Notes: generated from the letters alone by a model not told the origin. Counted from the stretch's first letter, positions 24,194-37,226 are shown. The stretch is DNA of 64,000 nucleotides from Lithospermum erythrorhizon (GCA_019722365.1 JADFUC010001453.1:434001-498000); one strand, 5' to 3'. Made by a program: numbers and translations.

Positions 24194-26104
24194 TTTATTT
24201 ATTTGGGTATGGATAAAATTAGATATGTGTACCCTTTGTTTAAAATAATTATCTCATTTAAATTTTTTTATAAATTATAAAATAACATAAATAAATACTA
24301 ACAAAAAGAATATGAGATTGAAAAAAATTATTATTTAGTTACTTTATCTATGAATGATAATAATATTTATCATATAAAGCAAAGAGATAAATAAAGAAAA
24401 ATGTGTAAAATAATAAATAAAGAAAAATATGAAATAAAGACGCGAGATATTGCTGATTTAGTCTAAAGCCGGTAGAATTTCTGCTTAAACAAACCATCTT
24501 TTGAGATGTAACATCAATTTGTCGAATTATTAAACAAAAAGAGAGAAAACGACAAGCCGAACCTTAGAATTATGTGTGGATAATCTAATCCGGTGGTATC
24601 TATTTGTTCTGACCAGCACAGTGCTCACAATCATCCTTCAGATAGTCCCGGAATATCTGGGTTGTTTTTTTTTCAGCCCCAATTCCAACTTCAACTGTAC
24701 CAAAATAGTTGTCACACACTACTTTATAGCTTCATATTTAATTGTACCATCACCAAATTACCTGTGTACATCTCAATACGTTTTCATGTAACTGAACCTC
24801 AATTTTTCGTGAATCATGTTAAACGACACGCCTAATTTAGCTGCTAGCTCCTGGCTAGAATCTAATGTGAAGACCAACTACATTAATTATTGATGATTTA
24901 TTTTGAGAAAATGAAACTTGAAAAAAGCAAGCAAAATGCAAATTTACTAATTTTATTAGCGTTGATTCTGAAATTTAATACTCCTTTCTATCCACAATTT
25001 GATCGAGTGCCGAGCGAGCTTCAAAATTTATCTTGTGAATGTATTTCTAATATTGTTTAATTATCTTGTTGTATCTCATATCGAGCAATATTTTATACTT
25101 GAATCGGAGACGATTATCGGCCAGACAAAATCGAATTTATTGGATCGAGTATTGAACTGACACCGGACTATCAAGCATGTGTTATCCTTAATTAGGTAGT
25201 AATCAAACAAGACAAATCAATTTTTATGTTACGATCGACTATAGTACCCCATGCATTATTAGGTAATCAAATAATTGTGGCAACTGTGGAGAATCATAAC
25301 TCATAAGTAGCATTATTGAGCCATCTCTCACGCTATAATAACCTTGATTGTAATGCTGTTAAAGATGTCATCCGTCATATGATAAGGCTTGTTTAGACAA
25401 CTTGTACAAGATTGACAAAAATGGAAAAACAAATTCGCGATGTGACTTGGGGAGAGGGCGATGACCAATCAAAGTACATGAAATTGGCTCTAAGTTTTAT
25501 GAGGACAAAGCTAATCTCTCATTCTGATCACATTATTTTTACTGTAGTTTTTTAATAATAGACACTTTTCTTTTTTAATAAGTTACAAATTAAAATTTTA
25601 AATATTTTATTTATTAATTAGTGAAAGAATCATACTAACTCAATAGTGCCGTTATTTCAAATTTTTCACATAAATTGTTTTTTTGAAGGAATCATAACAT
25701 TGATAACACCTTTTTTTTCTATTCATTCCAATATTACTCGATATAGATACAAGCATTGATAGACACTTTAAATATTCTTTAACATGAAATATTTTTTATT
25801 TGAATTATTATTATCTATATCATATCATAAAGTTTATCAAATTTAATTATTGAAAGTAAAATTGATTTAATTGATTTGATGAGGAATGAAATGAGTAAAA
25901 TTTAAAGTGGGCTAATATTATATAGGTTCTAAGTCTTTCAATATATGAAAAATCTTAATGAGAGTTAACCTTAAAAAAGTAACTATTCAACTGAAGGATC
26001 AAGTTTATTCAATACGGACATTAAGTGAATAATTAATCAAATTTTTTCACTTTAGACAACATTGCGAACTCTAAGTCACTTTGTGATAGTCATCATAGAC
26101 TATC
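24194..26104. other. AT-rich intergenic DNA
   Basis: No gene recognised. The open frames near 24576-24835 overlap each other and resemble nothing known. Confidence 0.45.
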
Positions 26105-26714
26105 CGACGCGACATAGCCTTAATCTAATCACCAAACCTAAACAAACAATGATAACGATAGAAGTAATCATGAAAATAAATAACACACGATTTGAGTACA
26201 GTTCCCTTCAACGTAGTGCGTACGCCCCGGTTGCCAAGCAGAATCCACTAAAATCAAACCGAAGATTGCTACAATTACCTATCGTTTGTAGACACCAATC
26301 GAAAGAATACTTTATAACTTAAGATTCTCAATTACAAGCCTCAATATTATTACGATGCATTCAACAATATTCTCTCTAGAAGTTATTTGTGACAAGTTTA
26401 TTTCATGACATTAAACCTATAAAGAAAAGAATTACCCCTATTTATGTGAAAAACTTCTACCCAATCCTTCGAGTCGGGGTGCGGTAATAAAAGAGTCCAA
26501 ACCGCTTTAAAATCTGCGATCGTTATTGGTTCATCGAGACCCTATCGAGACGGGGGTCTCACGAGCTCCCGAATGTGCCTCGAAGGCTCTCAACAAGTCC
26601 AAACAGTAAGGTCTCGGCTCAAGCAAGATTGGGGACCCCATCGAGACCTCTGCGGGGTCTCGATGCCCTCTTTGACGGAAGATTCAAACCAAAAAATGGT
26701 CTTCAACCTTAACA
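26105..26714 (-). repeat. 3' LTR of the Copia element
   Basis: Aligned by eye with 30654-31255 over its whole length (for example TAATCTAATCACCAAACCTA, CAACAATATTCTCTCTAGAA and CATCGAGACCCTATCGAGA blocks in both). On the + strand it ends CCTTAACA, so the element strand starts TGTTAAGG. The other terminus has decayed from TG to CG on the + strand. It contains several TCGAGACC/GGTCTCGA palindromic motifs. Confidence 0.88.
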
Positions 26715-26729
26715 ATCTCCCACTTGAAG
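26715..26729 (-). other. Polypurine tract of the Copia element
   Basis: Read on the minus strand, AAGTGGGAGAT directly precedes the TGTTAAGG start of the 3' LTR, the usual Copia arrangement for plus-strand priming. Confidence 0.75.
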
Positions 26730-27612
26730 ACATTTTCAAAACACCGTCTTCAAACACCATTCTACAATGCCCTCCGTATTATTCATTCTGAAGATTAACT
26801 GAAGTTGAGCACAACTTCGCCTTCCTTGTTCACTACTGCCTCTCAAATCTTCAAGCTTCGAACTCCATTCTCCAATACGTAATCGTATAAAATGGTATCT
26901 CAAATTCTATATGCTGCTCGGGTTCTAGTACGAATAATGGATTTTTCACGTATAAATAGCACTCGACTATCACAAAGACAATGTTACTACCATGCTCAAG
27001 ATTCAGCCCAAAAAGTTTCAAACCATATCATCCCTTCATGCCTTCACCATGCTTGAACATATTCAACTTCACAACTCGACAATGCTACTATATAGATCGC
27101 AACTTGGGATCTCCAAATTAATCGTGAGGCACCTCCAAACGTGGAACACATATCCAACTAGTAAATTTTCTACTATCAACATCACCACTATTGTCACATC
27201 TACATATCCTATCAACCCCATATCGCATTTTCTGGAACACAGTTTTCAAAGACTACCTTCATATCTGTGTATCTTAAAATCCACTTCACGCCTTCCCAAT
27301 GTTCTCCTTCGGTTAGACATATATCTACCAACTCCCACTACACGTTGTACAGCATAAGTGCACCTTATACATATGCACTAATTCATCCTCGCCTCGTGTG
27401 ATTGCTCTACGCATAATTGAAAGCTTTAAGCCATCGGGTACTTACCGGTTTTGCATCCAAATACGTTGAACCGCTTGATCACCTTTTCGTGTATTCTTCC
27501 TCGTGTTAACTCGGTGAGAATCCCTCATCTCTAATTATTCTCATCCCCTGCACTTGTTTTGCATCACCTGCGCCTTCAATGCAAATTCCACCGATAACTC
27601 TTTTCAACATAT

Positions 27613-27960
27613 TTACCTTTGTGCAATCAAATTCCCCACTATCAACATATCATCCACATAAAGGAGTAGAATAACATAGTCTTTTTCAAACCTCCTCATG
27701 TAACAGCAGTGATCGGTCTCACATCTCACAAACTTCAGCTTCTTCATAAAATTATCAAAGGTTATGTTCCACTGCCTTGGAGCTTGTTTCAAGCCATACA
27801 AGCTCTTCCGAAGTTTGCAGACCAAATGTCTTTCCCTTTAACCTCAAAGCCTTGAGGTTGCTTCATGAATATTTCTTCATCCAGATCACCATGTAAAAAG
27901 GCAGTTTTTACATCCATCTGTTGAAGGTGCAGATTATCCCTTGCTACCAACCCAAGAATA
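27613..27960 (-). pseudogene. Copia reverse transcriptase fragment
   Basis: The frame 27613-27825 contains LRKSLYGLKQAPRQWN and the catalytic YVDDMLI. A second frame just upstream (27826-27930 on the + strand) gives DVKTAFLHGDLDEEIFM and QPQGFEV, which should be continuous with it but is shifted near 27826. Both are hallmark blocks of Ty1/Copia RT. Not functional. Confidence 0.9.
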
Positions 27961-28465
27961 GTTCGACGGCCACTAGCTCGACTAATGGGCGAATATTTCA
28001 GCCAGTAGTCAATGCCTTTCCTTTGTTGAAACTTTTGACAAATTAACGAGCCTTGTAAATATTAATACCATCCCGTTTTCCTGATTCGATAGACCCATCT
28101 GCTCTACAATATTCTTTTTCTCGCTATTCGGGCGGTTTAACCAACTCTCATGTCATATTTGTCATCAATGACTCCATCTCCTCTTTCATCGTTAACTCCC
28201 ACTTAATTGCATCACATTGTAATCGCTTCACCATAATCCAATGTGCCTGCCTTTGCCGCTAACAAGAAGAAATTAGCAGACGGAGAATACCTGAGTCGGG
28301 TCTCATGGCTCTTCGATGTTCTCGGGGACCCGGGTAAGCCGCCTCAGATAAGGTCGGGCTGCTTTTCCACATCCTCGCCTTCTTTCTTCACTGCCAACTT
28401 CACCAAATGTGGCATGTCACAAAAAGATCTTCGTGGATTATTTTTCGAGTAGGCACGATCTAAAG

Positions 28466-28777
28466 TTATGCTATTTGAAGAACCCGAAATCGCTTTTTCC
28501 TCGGAGTTGCAGCTGTGACTTTTTCTCCCACTTCTTTCTCCTCCAACACCTTCTGTCTATCTTTATATAACACCTCTTCATTAAAGATCACATCTTTACT
28601 ACGTATGATCTTCCGGTTCTTTAAGTCATAGAACCGATATCCCATCTCAGCATCGCCATAACCAATAAAATAACAAATACTAGATTTTGCATCAAGCTTA
28701 CTTCTAGCATTTGCATCTACATGAACATACGCTACACAACCAAATACTCTTAGGAAAGATAAGTTTACCTTCTTCAA
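28466..28777 (-). pseudogene. Copia integrase C-terminal region fragment
   Basis: LRVFGCVAYVHVDANARSKL, YFIGYGDAEMGYRFYDL and DVIFNEE are the region after the catalytic core in plant Copia polyproteins. The frame is open for 103 codons, then lost. Confidence 0.88.
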
Positions 28778-28985
28778 ACTCCAAACTTTCAGGAATTTAA
28801 CTCTGTAGGGAATGAGGGTCCTCTATTAATCAAGGTCGCATTATTGATCGTGACGCCTCGTAATGTCCGAGGTAATCCACGTAACTGATACCCGAGCACG
28901 CTCATTTAGCTGCCTCGGTTCATTCTCTCAAATACTCCGCTTGTTGTGGTGTTCCCGAATAGTCTTCGTATTCTCGATTCCATTC

Positions 28986-29610
28986 TCAAAGACAATATTG
29001 TTTGAAATCGCTTATCTCCGTGAGCCCAAATTTCATTATCGATCTCAAACAAATACCGCTCAACCATGTTTTCCAGCTCTTAAAGATTCCATAAACTTCA
29101 GATTGCTTCATGAAATAAACCCAAACCTTCCTAGTTGCATCATCAACGGCGTTACATAATATAGTGAACCCTGTCAGTAACCAACCTGCAGTCCCCATAC
29201 ATCCGTGCGAATCCAACTCTAGTCGATCGTATCTCTCAGTTTCGAATTCCCGCTTTAACAAAACCCGACCTCTTTGTTTTCCCAAAGACACAACTCGCGT
29301 ATATTTACTTATCAACATATTTCAAGTCGTATTAAATTATTTGAGACAAGCAATTTCATACCTTTTCACCACCTGCGACTCCAATCGACAAAGCACAATT
29401 TTGTCTTCTCGTAACTTTAGCAAAGAACTATCATATTTTGAGAACTTTCAGCTAGACAACGCACTCCATCTTCTCGACCACGAGCTACGGGGCCAGCTGC
29501 CCCACGTGCTACTTTCCAATTGCTATCATCGAACGTTGTTCGATAGCCATCTCCATCCAACCGACCACAGAATTGCTGCTTTGGTACATATTCCACTTTT
29601 TGCTTCACTT
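28986..29610 (-). pseudogene. Copia GAG-pre-integrase and integrase core fragments
   Basis: The frame 28986-29318 holds DDATRKVWVYFMKQ followed by DFKQYC, from the retroviral-type integrase core. The frame 29417-29608 holds EYVPKQQFCGRLDGDGYRTT and LAESSQN, from the GAG-pre-integrase region. Several frameshifts separate them. Confidence 0.85.
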
Positions 29611-29739
29611 CATGTGTAACCGCTGACAGCCTTCAAGTTAACATCTCCCATACCCACAATCTTTTGGGTTCACCATCGCTGAAGATGAACGTCCCATAAT
29701 CTCCGGCTATATAATCATCATTATATCCCGACTCAGCAA

Positions 29740-30540
29740 GATGCAAACGACGCACCGGAATCCAAAAATCCAAAATCCAAGAATTAATGTAAATGCAATC
29801 AACCAACAAGAGAAGCGCATCTCGAGAATATCAACAACATCGACGCTATCAGTTGCTTGTCCCGACTCCGTAAGCTTTCTAATGCTTCTTCATGTGACCT
29901 TTTCTCGCTTACAACCCCAAAGATTCTTGTGCACGGCCTCCCTCCAAGTTTTTAATTTTACCTCTTCCTCTGATTTTGACCTCCATTTATCCTTGTTATT
30001 TCCTCTGTCCCAGTTCCTACCTCTTTCTACATTTAACGTTGGTAACCTTGCTCCTATATCGCCTACTTTAACTTCTTCGTGACAACAATGTTCGCACTAC
30101 CTTAAGCTCCAACTTATCATTACCTACAGAGTTACTTAACCCCTAAATTTCATCAGCCCAACTATTTGGCAAAGATGCCAAAGAATATCAACGCCAGAAC
30201 TCATCATCGAAATTCAATCAAACAAAGAGATAATTGGTTTATCAAACTATCAGTCGGGCTGGCGCAAGTGAGTATTTTCTCGACATCCTTAAGTGAAACA
30301 ACCCGCTTCATTAGTCGCACCTGGTTGTTGGTCGATGGCCATAGATTGTCAACGCCGCATCGACCTTTGTCAGAAGTCTCCTTGGCAACATTACCTGTCC
30401 CACGCTTCGGACAAACATGGTCTGATCACACCTAAGACCTGTCGGTCTAACTCTTTCCATTCTTCCTCATCCATCTTCTCTGGCTTATCACCCAACGGTT
30501 TGTTCAGCTTTTTACCATATAGATAATCCTCCATATTCAT
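29740..30540 (-). pseudogene. Copia gag remnant
   Basis: Translating the minus strand just downstream of the primer-binding site gives DYLYGKKLNKPLGDKPEKMD and EEWKELDRQVLGVIRPCLS, the typical N-terminus of plant Copia gag. Stops and frameshifts follow towards 29740. Confidence 0.75.
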
Positions 30541-30640
30541 CTTCCAATGCAAAAAGTTTATCCTCAAACTTCTCTACAAAGATAAAGGCCATCACTCCTT
30601 CGTTTCTTCGATATCAATCTCATATTTCAATCAAACCTAC

Positions 30641-30651
30641 GCCCGATACCA
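30641..30651 (-). other. Primer-binding site of the Copia element
   Basis: The minus strand reads TGGTATCGGGC, nearly the initiator-Met tRNA complement TGGTATCAGAGC, two bases from the LTR end at 30654. Confidence 0.8.
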
Positions 30652-30653
30652 CC

Positions 30654-31255
30654 TGACGTGGATTATAGCCTAATCTAATCACCAAACCTAAGCAAATAAC
30701 GATAACGATGTATAAATCAAGGAAAAATAAATAACACACGATTTATACAAGTTCCTCAACGAAAGTACGGCCCCGTTGTCGCCGCAGTAAATCCACTAAA
30801 AATCAAACCGAAGATCGGTTACAATTACCTATCAAGCTAGACCACTCCACCGAAAGAATACTTTATAACTTAGTATTCTCAATAACAAAGCCTCACAATA
30901 TTATTGATGATGATTCAACAATATTCTCTCTAGAAGTTGTTTAGTATGTTTATTGTGTGATATGAAACATATAAGAAAGACCACCTATTTATAGGAAAAA
31001 CCTCTAGCCTAACTTGAGTTGAAAAATGTAATAAAAGAAATTCAAAACCGCCGTAAAATTCGCATCAAGATGCAGCCCATCGAGACCCTATCGAGATGTG
31101 GGGTCTCGAGCTCTAACAACTCTCGCGGCTCTTTAAATAAACCAAACAGTAAGGTCCTCGCTTCAAGATTGGGATCTATCATCGAGACCCCGGGTCTCGA
31201 TGCCTCTCAATGCCGACAGCATTCAAAACCAAAAAAATAGTCTTCAACCTCAACA
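30654..31255 (-). repeat. 5' LTR of the Copia element
   Basis: On the + strand it starts TGACGTGG and ends CCTCAACA, giving canonical TG...CA ends. It is homologous to 26105-26714, with the same GGTCTCGA palindrome cluster at about 31078-31202. Confidence 0.88.
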
Positions 31256-32800
31256 TCATCAAACTTCATCAACATCCAATTATACTACGAATTAATAATT
31301 GGTGCACCTAACAAACTTACTTTCTTGGCAACGGAATAAAAAAGGAATGAATAAACAATTAAAATAATTTGCAATAGTTAAAGGTAAAGATGTTTTCTAC
31401 GAATAAAAGATGTGTTTCAATTCCAGAAAGACAAGAGTAAGAAGCAACATAAATGTCAGTGGCCAAGTACAATAGGTTTATTGGTTGGATTCATAAAATA
31501 CAGAAGGAAAAGTAAGAAACTCACCAATAATTTGAGAAAGAGAGAAGCAAGATTAGGTTGAGAAATGAAATTTCTTTTTATAGATATAGATGACTTTTTA
31601 TTATTTTAAATCAAATATTTTATTTTCTTTGACTCTTGAATATATATATATAAGAGATGCCGGAGGTAAATATTCTTGATGATCTGCTTTTGTTTGTATA
31701 TATATATATATAATTGGGTAAGTTAGAATAAATTACAATGATTTATTATAATACACTTTTTATCGATTGTGAAAAAATATGTAATAATAAAGAGTCTTTG
31801 CACTTCATCTTACAAGAACAATCTTTATATTAGTAATAAATTGTGTACAATCGGACTCCTATCCCTCTTATTGTGATTCCGGAGCTAGTACAAGACCGAA
31901 TACATAGGATATTCGATAAGAGTCAAGACATGGATTACTACAAGACACCTAGTCATACTAGTTTTAGGATGTCCGCTCGATAGATTAGATTAATTTTTAG
32001 ACTATAAATAGCATGTTTCATCATGTTGAAATATTCAGTAGTGATATAGTTAGATTTGATTGGTAGAATTGAGAGTTGTGCAGGAATTTAGCGGGGAAGG
32101 CGGCAATTTAACCACAACCAAATATTTTTCTTGATTGATTGTTATTATTGTGCATCCATGCAACTTAGCTCAATTAAGGTTCTTAGCTTAATTTATGATT
32201 TGAATAACTATTATAGTTCTTCGGTAATATAATTAAATTAGGACTTAGTTCTTAATTGACAATTGATAATCTTAATAGCATCACTTATTTGATCGAAAGC
32301 TTTTAAAGATATTGTACATGTTATTATTGAAAATGATGGAAATAATTCTCCTTTAGAGGATACTTGATCTAACTTTAAGCATTTTGTAGCATGCCATGTC
32401 CTTCTTCAGGCTTCAAAGCCAGCATATATGTGCTTGAACATAAAGGCGATGGTCCTTACGCACTTTCAATTCTTGATGATATTTAGAGCATATATGAGAA
32501 CCAATACATACAATAACCTATATTGTAATTTTTGATATAAACTAAATTGGAGTTACAAAAAGTTATACTCCCACCGTTATATGATGATTGTCTAATTTGA
32601 ATTTTTTAAAATTTCAAGTGAGAATATTTTAATATTAGTTAAAGATGGTCTTTATTTCCTAAAATGAATATTGAAATTGATCAAATAAGATAAATTATGA
32701 AAAATGAAAAAAAGTAATGAAAAAAATGATGGAAGAATTAATACTTATTACCACACTATCTAAATTAAAGAGATGAAGAGGTTACTATCTATATTAGTGT
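31256..32800. other. Intergenic DNA, probable transposon remnants
   Basis: (AT)n tracts at about 31642-31652 and 31697-31714. A CTATAAATAGCA TATA-like motif near 31999 (+) in a 400-bp stretch of higher complexity could be an LTR promoter fragment. No coding frame. Confidence 0.4.
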
Positions 32801-33060
32801 ATATTTCCTCGGTTTCAAAAAGATTGTCCATTTTTGATTTTTCGATATTGTATTTCAATTTCGAATTTTTAAATATATTTCATTGCTTATTTAATATTTG
32901 ATAGAAAGTATATCAATGTATATTCTGAAATGTATTTTATCGAGACGATTCACGTAAGATTATATAATACAAACAAAACATATCTACGATAAAAGTTTAA
33001 AAAATACAACTATTAAAAAGTCAAAAGTGGACAATCTTTTAAAAAGGGAGAAAATACATA
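32801..33060. mobile_element. Mariner/Stowaway-type MITE
   Basis: The left arm TATTTCCTCGGTTTC-AAAAAGATTGTCCATTTTTGA and the right arm, read in reverse complement (TATTTTCTCCCTTTTTAAAA, then GATTGTCCACTTTTGA), match over about 45 bp. Length of about 260 bp, AT-rich interior, no coding capacity and TA at the edges all fit this class. Confidence 0.7.
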
Positions 33061-33424
33061 ACAAGAACTCTAAGAAAATCAAATTATTTGTTCTACTAAT
33101 AAAGAGTTAAAAATAAGTTTACAAGGTTGTGAACTACGTCTTGATTTGATCAATACATCTAAGAATGAAAATCACAAAGTCTTAGCCATAATGATGTAAA
33201 ACCAACTTCTTAAACAAAATATGTTTTTTCCATGCTCTATCTCCTTGTCATTTTATTTCCACTATGAATCATGACATACAAAATATGTTCCCGTGCTCCC
33301 TCTTTGTCATCTTATTTCCACTATGAAATGCTTGAATAAACAAGAAGACATGAATATTACCACAAGATATATGAACTTGCCAAGTTTTATATATATTATT
33401 ATTACATGACTTTTTTGGCTTAAT
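33061..33424. other. 3' flank of the OVATE gene
   Basis: AT-rich. It presumably carries the 3'UTR of the minus-strand OVATE family gene. A partial internal repeat (CATGCTC/CGTGCTC ... TTATTTCCACTATGAA at about 33252 and 33310) is present. Confidence 0.4.
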
Positions 33425-34519
33425 TTACAACTGGATTTCTGACATACTAAACCATATTTGCTCAAATGCCTTGATAATAACATCATGGTACTCATCAGAA
33501 TTCAAAGAAAGAAAACAAGCTAGAAGATCTTCCAATTCTTTAGATGTTGTCATGTTATTTTCAACAATCATCTCCATCATTGAATCCCTGAAGTCCTTTT
33601 CTGGATCAACTGATGCCTTCACAACAGCAAAGCTCTCAGAAAATGTATTCTTCTGTGTTCTTGATAAATAGCTTTTCCTGGATTTACTTTGAAGCTTCTT
33701 GCTTCTAGCTAATTTTGGTGATTTTGTTCTGACTTTGACTCCTGTTGATTGAGAGATCGACTTTCTTGGATGCTCATGGATCATTGATTTCTCTTTCTTG
33801 ATTTTCACACTATCATAATTGATGATTTTCATAGTGCCTACCATTTCTGATGAAGTATTATTACACCTGAAAGCTTGAAACTCTGTTGCATCATTGGAAT
33901 ATGGAAGCCTTGTCTGAATACGAGGAAGATCCAGCTCTGAGAATTCACAGAAACCATCAAACTTTTCATGTTTTCCACTAAAGGGGTTGTCATTCATATC
34001 AATGATGATATCTGCAGTTGAGGAACTGATTCTACATTTGCATGCACTAGCCCATGAAGCCAATCCATTGGATCCGTCCAAAAAACCCGACTCGAATCTG
34101 GAAGATGAAGAATTCACAAAATCAAGCTCAGTTATGCACTCTCCAGAGGAGTCAGAGTGTTTTCTTGCATGAATGTGTTCATGTTCAATGTAGGCAGAGC
34201 ATGATGTTGTATTAGTATTACTATGTCTTGGAGAAGGCCTATAAATGGTTTTTCTTCTTGTTTTCCTAGATGATTTTCTTGATGGTTGAGGCAATTGAGT
34301 GTCTGAAATTTTGGTATTTCTTGGTGAATTGTAATGTTTGTCTTTGTTGTTGGATTCTATGGTGTAGAAGATGGATTGGTTTTGCTCTGAAAGTTTTATT
34401 TTTTGGAGTTTTGACAATTTTTTGTTGTTCGGTTGGTTTTTGGTTTTGCTCATACCTTTGAGCTTGTAAAACCAAGCATTTGGCATCATATTTGATAATC
34501 TGAACTTGAAATTCCCCAT
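33425..34519 (-). CDS. OFP: OVATE family protein (transcriptional repressor)
   Basis: An intact single-exon frame of 364 residues. The N-terminus MGNFKFRLSNMMPNAWFYKL matches the conserved start of the OFP1-5 group (MGN-RFRLSDM-PNAWFYKL type), which supports the start codon. Residues about 30-270 are Ser/Lys/Arg-rich and low-complexity, with a DIIIDMN motif near the middle. The OVATE domain fills about 296-359: SFAVVKASVDPEKDFRDSM, EDLLACFLSLN, then HDVIIKAFEQIW. Known for the family: plant-specific repressors that bind KNOX/BEL homeodomain proteins and TRM proteins and control growth, organ shape and secondary wall formation. No domain is missing. The lack of introns is usual for this family. 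A TATA box lies about 115 bp upstream. Confidence 0.95.
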   Translation of the reverse strand: MGNFKFRLSNMMPNAWFYKLKGMSKTKNQPNNKKLSKLQKIKLSEQNQSIFYTIESNNKDKHYNSPRNTKISDTQLPQPSRKSSRKTRRKTIYRPSPRHSNTNTTSCSAYIEHEHIHARKHSDSSGECITELDFVNSSSSRFESGFLDGSNGLASWASACKCRISSSTADIIIDMNDNPFSGKHEKFDGFCEFSELDLPRIQTRLPYSNDATEFQAFRCNNTSSEMVGTMKIINYDSVKIKKEKSMIHEHPRKSISQSTGVKVRTKSPKLARSKKLQSKSRKSYLSRTQKNTFSESFAVVKASVDPEKDFRDSMMEMIVENNMTTSKELEDLLACFLSLNSDEYHDVIIKAFEQIWFSMSEIQL

Positions 34520-34633
34520 TGAAGATGTTGTGATCCTCTCCCTTTGCTCCTTTTTATTTTCACTCCCAATTGAAGTTATAATTCTCTTTGATATTTGCCC
34601 AAGAATGGCAGGAGGAAAAGGGAATTGTGAGGA

Positions 34634-34642
34634 CTTTTATAG
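34634..34642 (-). promoter_or_regulatory. TATA box of the OVATE gene
   Basis: The minus strand reads CTATAAAAG, 115-123 bp upstream of the start codon, leaving room for a leader of about 85 bases. Confidence 0.6.
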
Positions 34643-34739
34643 TGAAAGACTGAAAGTACAGAACAACATGCAATCTTATTTTAAGATTTTGAGTGTGGAG
34701 CCCAAGAAGGGAGGAAAAAAAAAGTTAAAGAGTAACTAA

Positions 34740-37226
34740 CAGGAAAAAAGTTTGCTTAGATTACTTTATTTTTCGTTCTTTGTACCAATTTGTATGATGT
34801 TGTCGATCATTTAATTGAAATAATCTAAGTTTTATTTTATATGAAGTGTGATTTTTTTCTTTAATGTGGAATAGTTATTATGTTCAAAATTACATGAAGA
34901 ATGCATTGTACTATGCAATAGCTCTTCAAATCATGGTTAGATTAAGTTTTTTTTATAACCAAAATAATCAATCTGACTTTTAAAAATGAAGTTTTAACTT
35001 AGACCGTAATATTATTAGATACTTCACATCATACCCTTTTAAGTTAAACTTGAACATTAATTCTTTTTATTTGGAAAAGGTTGCTTTTATGCTCAAAATT
35101 TGGTTTATTTAAGTAATAAGCCAATTCCTCTTAGTTAAATTAAGATTGAGGCATTAGTATAGATTTTATTATATAATAATATTTGAATTATGACTTTAAA
35201 ATTAATTTTACAATAAAACAATAAATTAATCAGACATATGTTGTGATGGAGGAGTAAATAGGCCACAACCAACTAAATAGCGTAGTCGTGATTATTATGC
35301 AGATGTAATTACTTACTAACTTTATTTCAATTATTTCATTTTTTGGTACTTCAATTATTTCATATTTTTTAAAATGATGATTCTATGAATTGTCTTTTGG
35401 TGCATGCGTGACAAGATATAGAATTTAACCCCGTGAAGGTTGTGGAATATTATAAACAACTCAAACAAAGACGAACTTCAACTATGCATGCATCATTCAA
35501 TTGATAATTATATAGTTTTGTTCTTTCCAAAAATTTAAAAGACAATGTTTTACTATTAGTTAAATTGGATTTGTATTAAAAAATACATGTACACATTGGT
35601 CAATTAATATAACTTATGGGAAATAAAAAGAATTAAAGTAGGCAATTTAATGACAGTAAAGGAAGTAAAAATTTATGTAAGGAAGAAAAATTATTAACAT
35701 TAGACAAGTGAAAAAATATAAAGAAAGTAATGAGGGCAAACAACTTAATTTTTCAATAAATAAACATTATATTTTATATTTTAATAATAAAATTTATTTT
35801 TCAAAAATTTAGATAATAGATTGCTCTCATGCCCCTTAGTTCCTTCTCTACTTCATGGGATGGAGTGATTACTATTCTAGTAATTGTTATTTATTTGTTT
35901 GTCTAACCACTAGCAGCTTGCTTTTCCATATAAAATTGTTTATTGATCAAATGACCTCTATTTTTCTCTAATTCCTTGACTGACCTTTTAAATTATTTTA
36001 AATTATGTTACAATAGAATATTTTAATATCTACATTATTAATTGAAAAAAATGAACACATGCATGTGCAATGCATTTCACAAGAAAGTTAGACAATGTTT
36101 TATATATACTAATTTATTTTATTCAATCAGGATAATACTTACCTAAATTTATTTAATAATTATATTTATTTATGCTATACCTACCTACCTATATATCAAC
36201 CATTTATAAATTAGGTTACTTAATTTTACATCTCAATACTAATCAAAACCACTAAGGGCCACCTCTTAGTGATCACAGATAATGATAAAATTTTAAGATA
36301 AATCGAGTTCTCGTAATAATCGATTTTTTTTAAAAAAAAACTAATGAAAACAATATAATAATAATAATATTATGTAAAACCTGGGTTGTAGAGACTACAG
36401 AGTATATGGGTTGTGGTGCAAGATGACTTGATCGAACATGAAACACTAGAAAACGAAATTGTGATTGAAATGGACACAGTCTCTAGTCTACAAAAGAAAA
36501 GACAGGGATTTATGGCATTATGACACTCAAGTCAAATGAATTGTTTATTTACTAGTTTGATAGTGAAATGCAACCAATACATAAGACTTTTGTTACAAGT
36601 CAAGTACTCAAGTAGGAACGAAATTTTGGCTATCTCAATAATCAACAATTGTATAATAATCACCTCAACTTAATTGCGTTAGTCATCGTCCTCAAAGTTT
36701 AATTCAGGGTTAAGCTCAGTGCAACTTATGAAGGTAGTTCAACATGGAATTTAATCATGTTCTAACATAAATATGATGTTAACTCGGCATTCTTTCTTAA
36801 CGCTGCCGATCGATCATCGGGTTTATCGGCGCTTTGACCATCATCGACGGCATTTAATTAACGCCACCTTGAGCTATCGTTCAACACAAACCTAACAAAA
36901 TTTGTTAGTGTATGTTCAATTTAGATTTTTAGAAAATTGAAGATTGCATATCAATTTGAATGATTTGAGTCTATCATTCGGTGATTTGGAATCCAATATA
37001 AGTTACCACCACAACCAAAACTTGGAGAGAAAGAGTAGTTGACTATTAATTCTGTGCAAAACTGTACTTGATTTGTCTCACCTACAAGTTACAAATAGTA
37101 TTATGTCTTATTTACAATATCTTTTGTCTGGAACATTGCACACTGCACTCCACTAAATATGTAAGGCATCAATCATCATACGGCCAAAAAGGAAAAAGAA
37201 GAAGAAAAAAAGGAGTTGATTACTGT
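34740..37226. other. AT-rich intergenic DNA
   Basis: No gene seen. A short GC-richer patch at about 36790-36880 (GCTGCCGATCGATCATCGGG) stands out but has no coding frame. Confidence 0.45.

Larger units (their letters stand above)
26105..31255 (-). mobile_element. Complete but inactivated Ty1/Copia retrotransposon
   Basis: A 5.15-kb element read right to left. The 5' LTR is 30654-31255 and the 3' LTR 26105-26714, with a primer-binding site beside the former and a purine tract beside the latter. Between them, in Copia order, lie gag, protease/GAG-pre-integrase, integrase and reverse transcriptase remnants, all broken by frameshifts and stops. The LTRs are clearly homologous but carry many substitutions and indels, so the insertion is old. 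The 5-bp flanks (CTATC left, TCATC right) match at three positions and differ only by C/T transitions, which is compatible with a decayed target duplication. Integrase and RT similarity suggests a Tork/Tnt1-like lineage, as a guess. Confidence 0.9.

Noticed and set aside
30641..30651. tRNA-Met gene near the primer-binding-site sequence
   Set aside because: Only the 11-base complement of the tRNA 3' end is present, beside an LTR. No cloverleaf can be formed. No tRNA gene was recognised anywhere in the window.
33471..34475. Plus-strand and shifted open frames inside the OVATE gene
   Set aside because: They are shadows of a clear 364-codon OVATE family frame.
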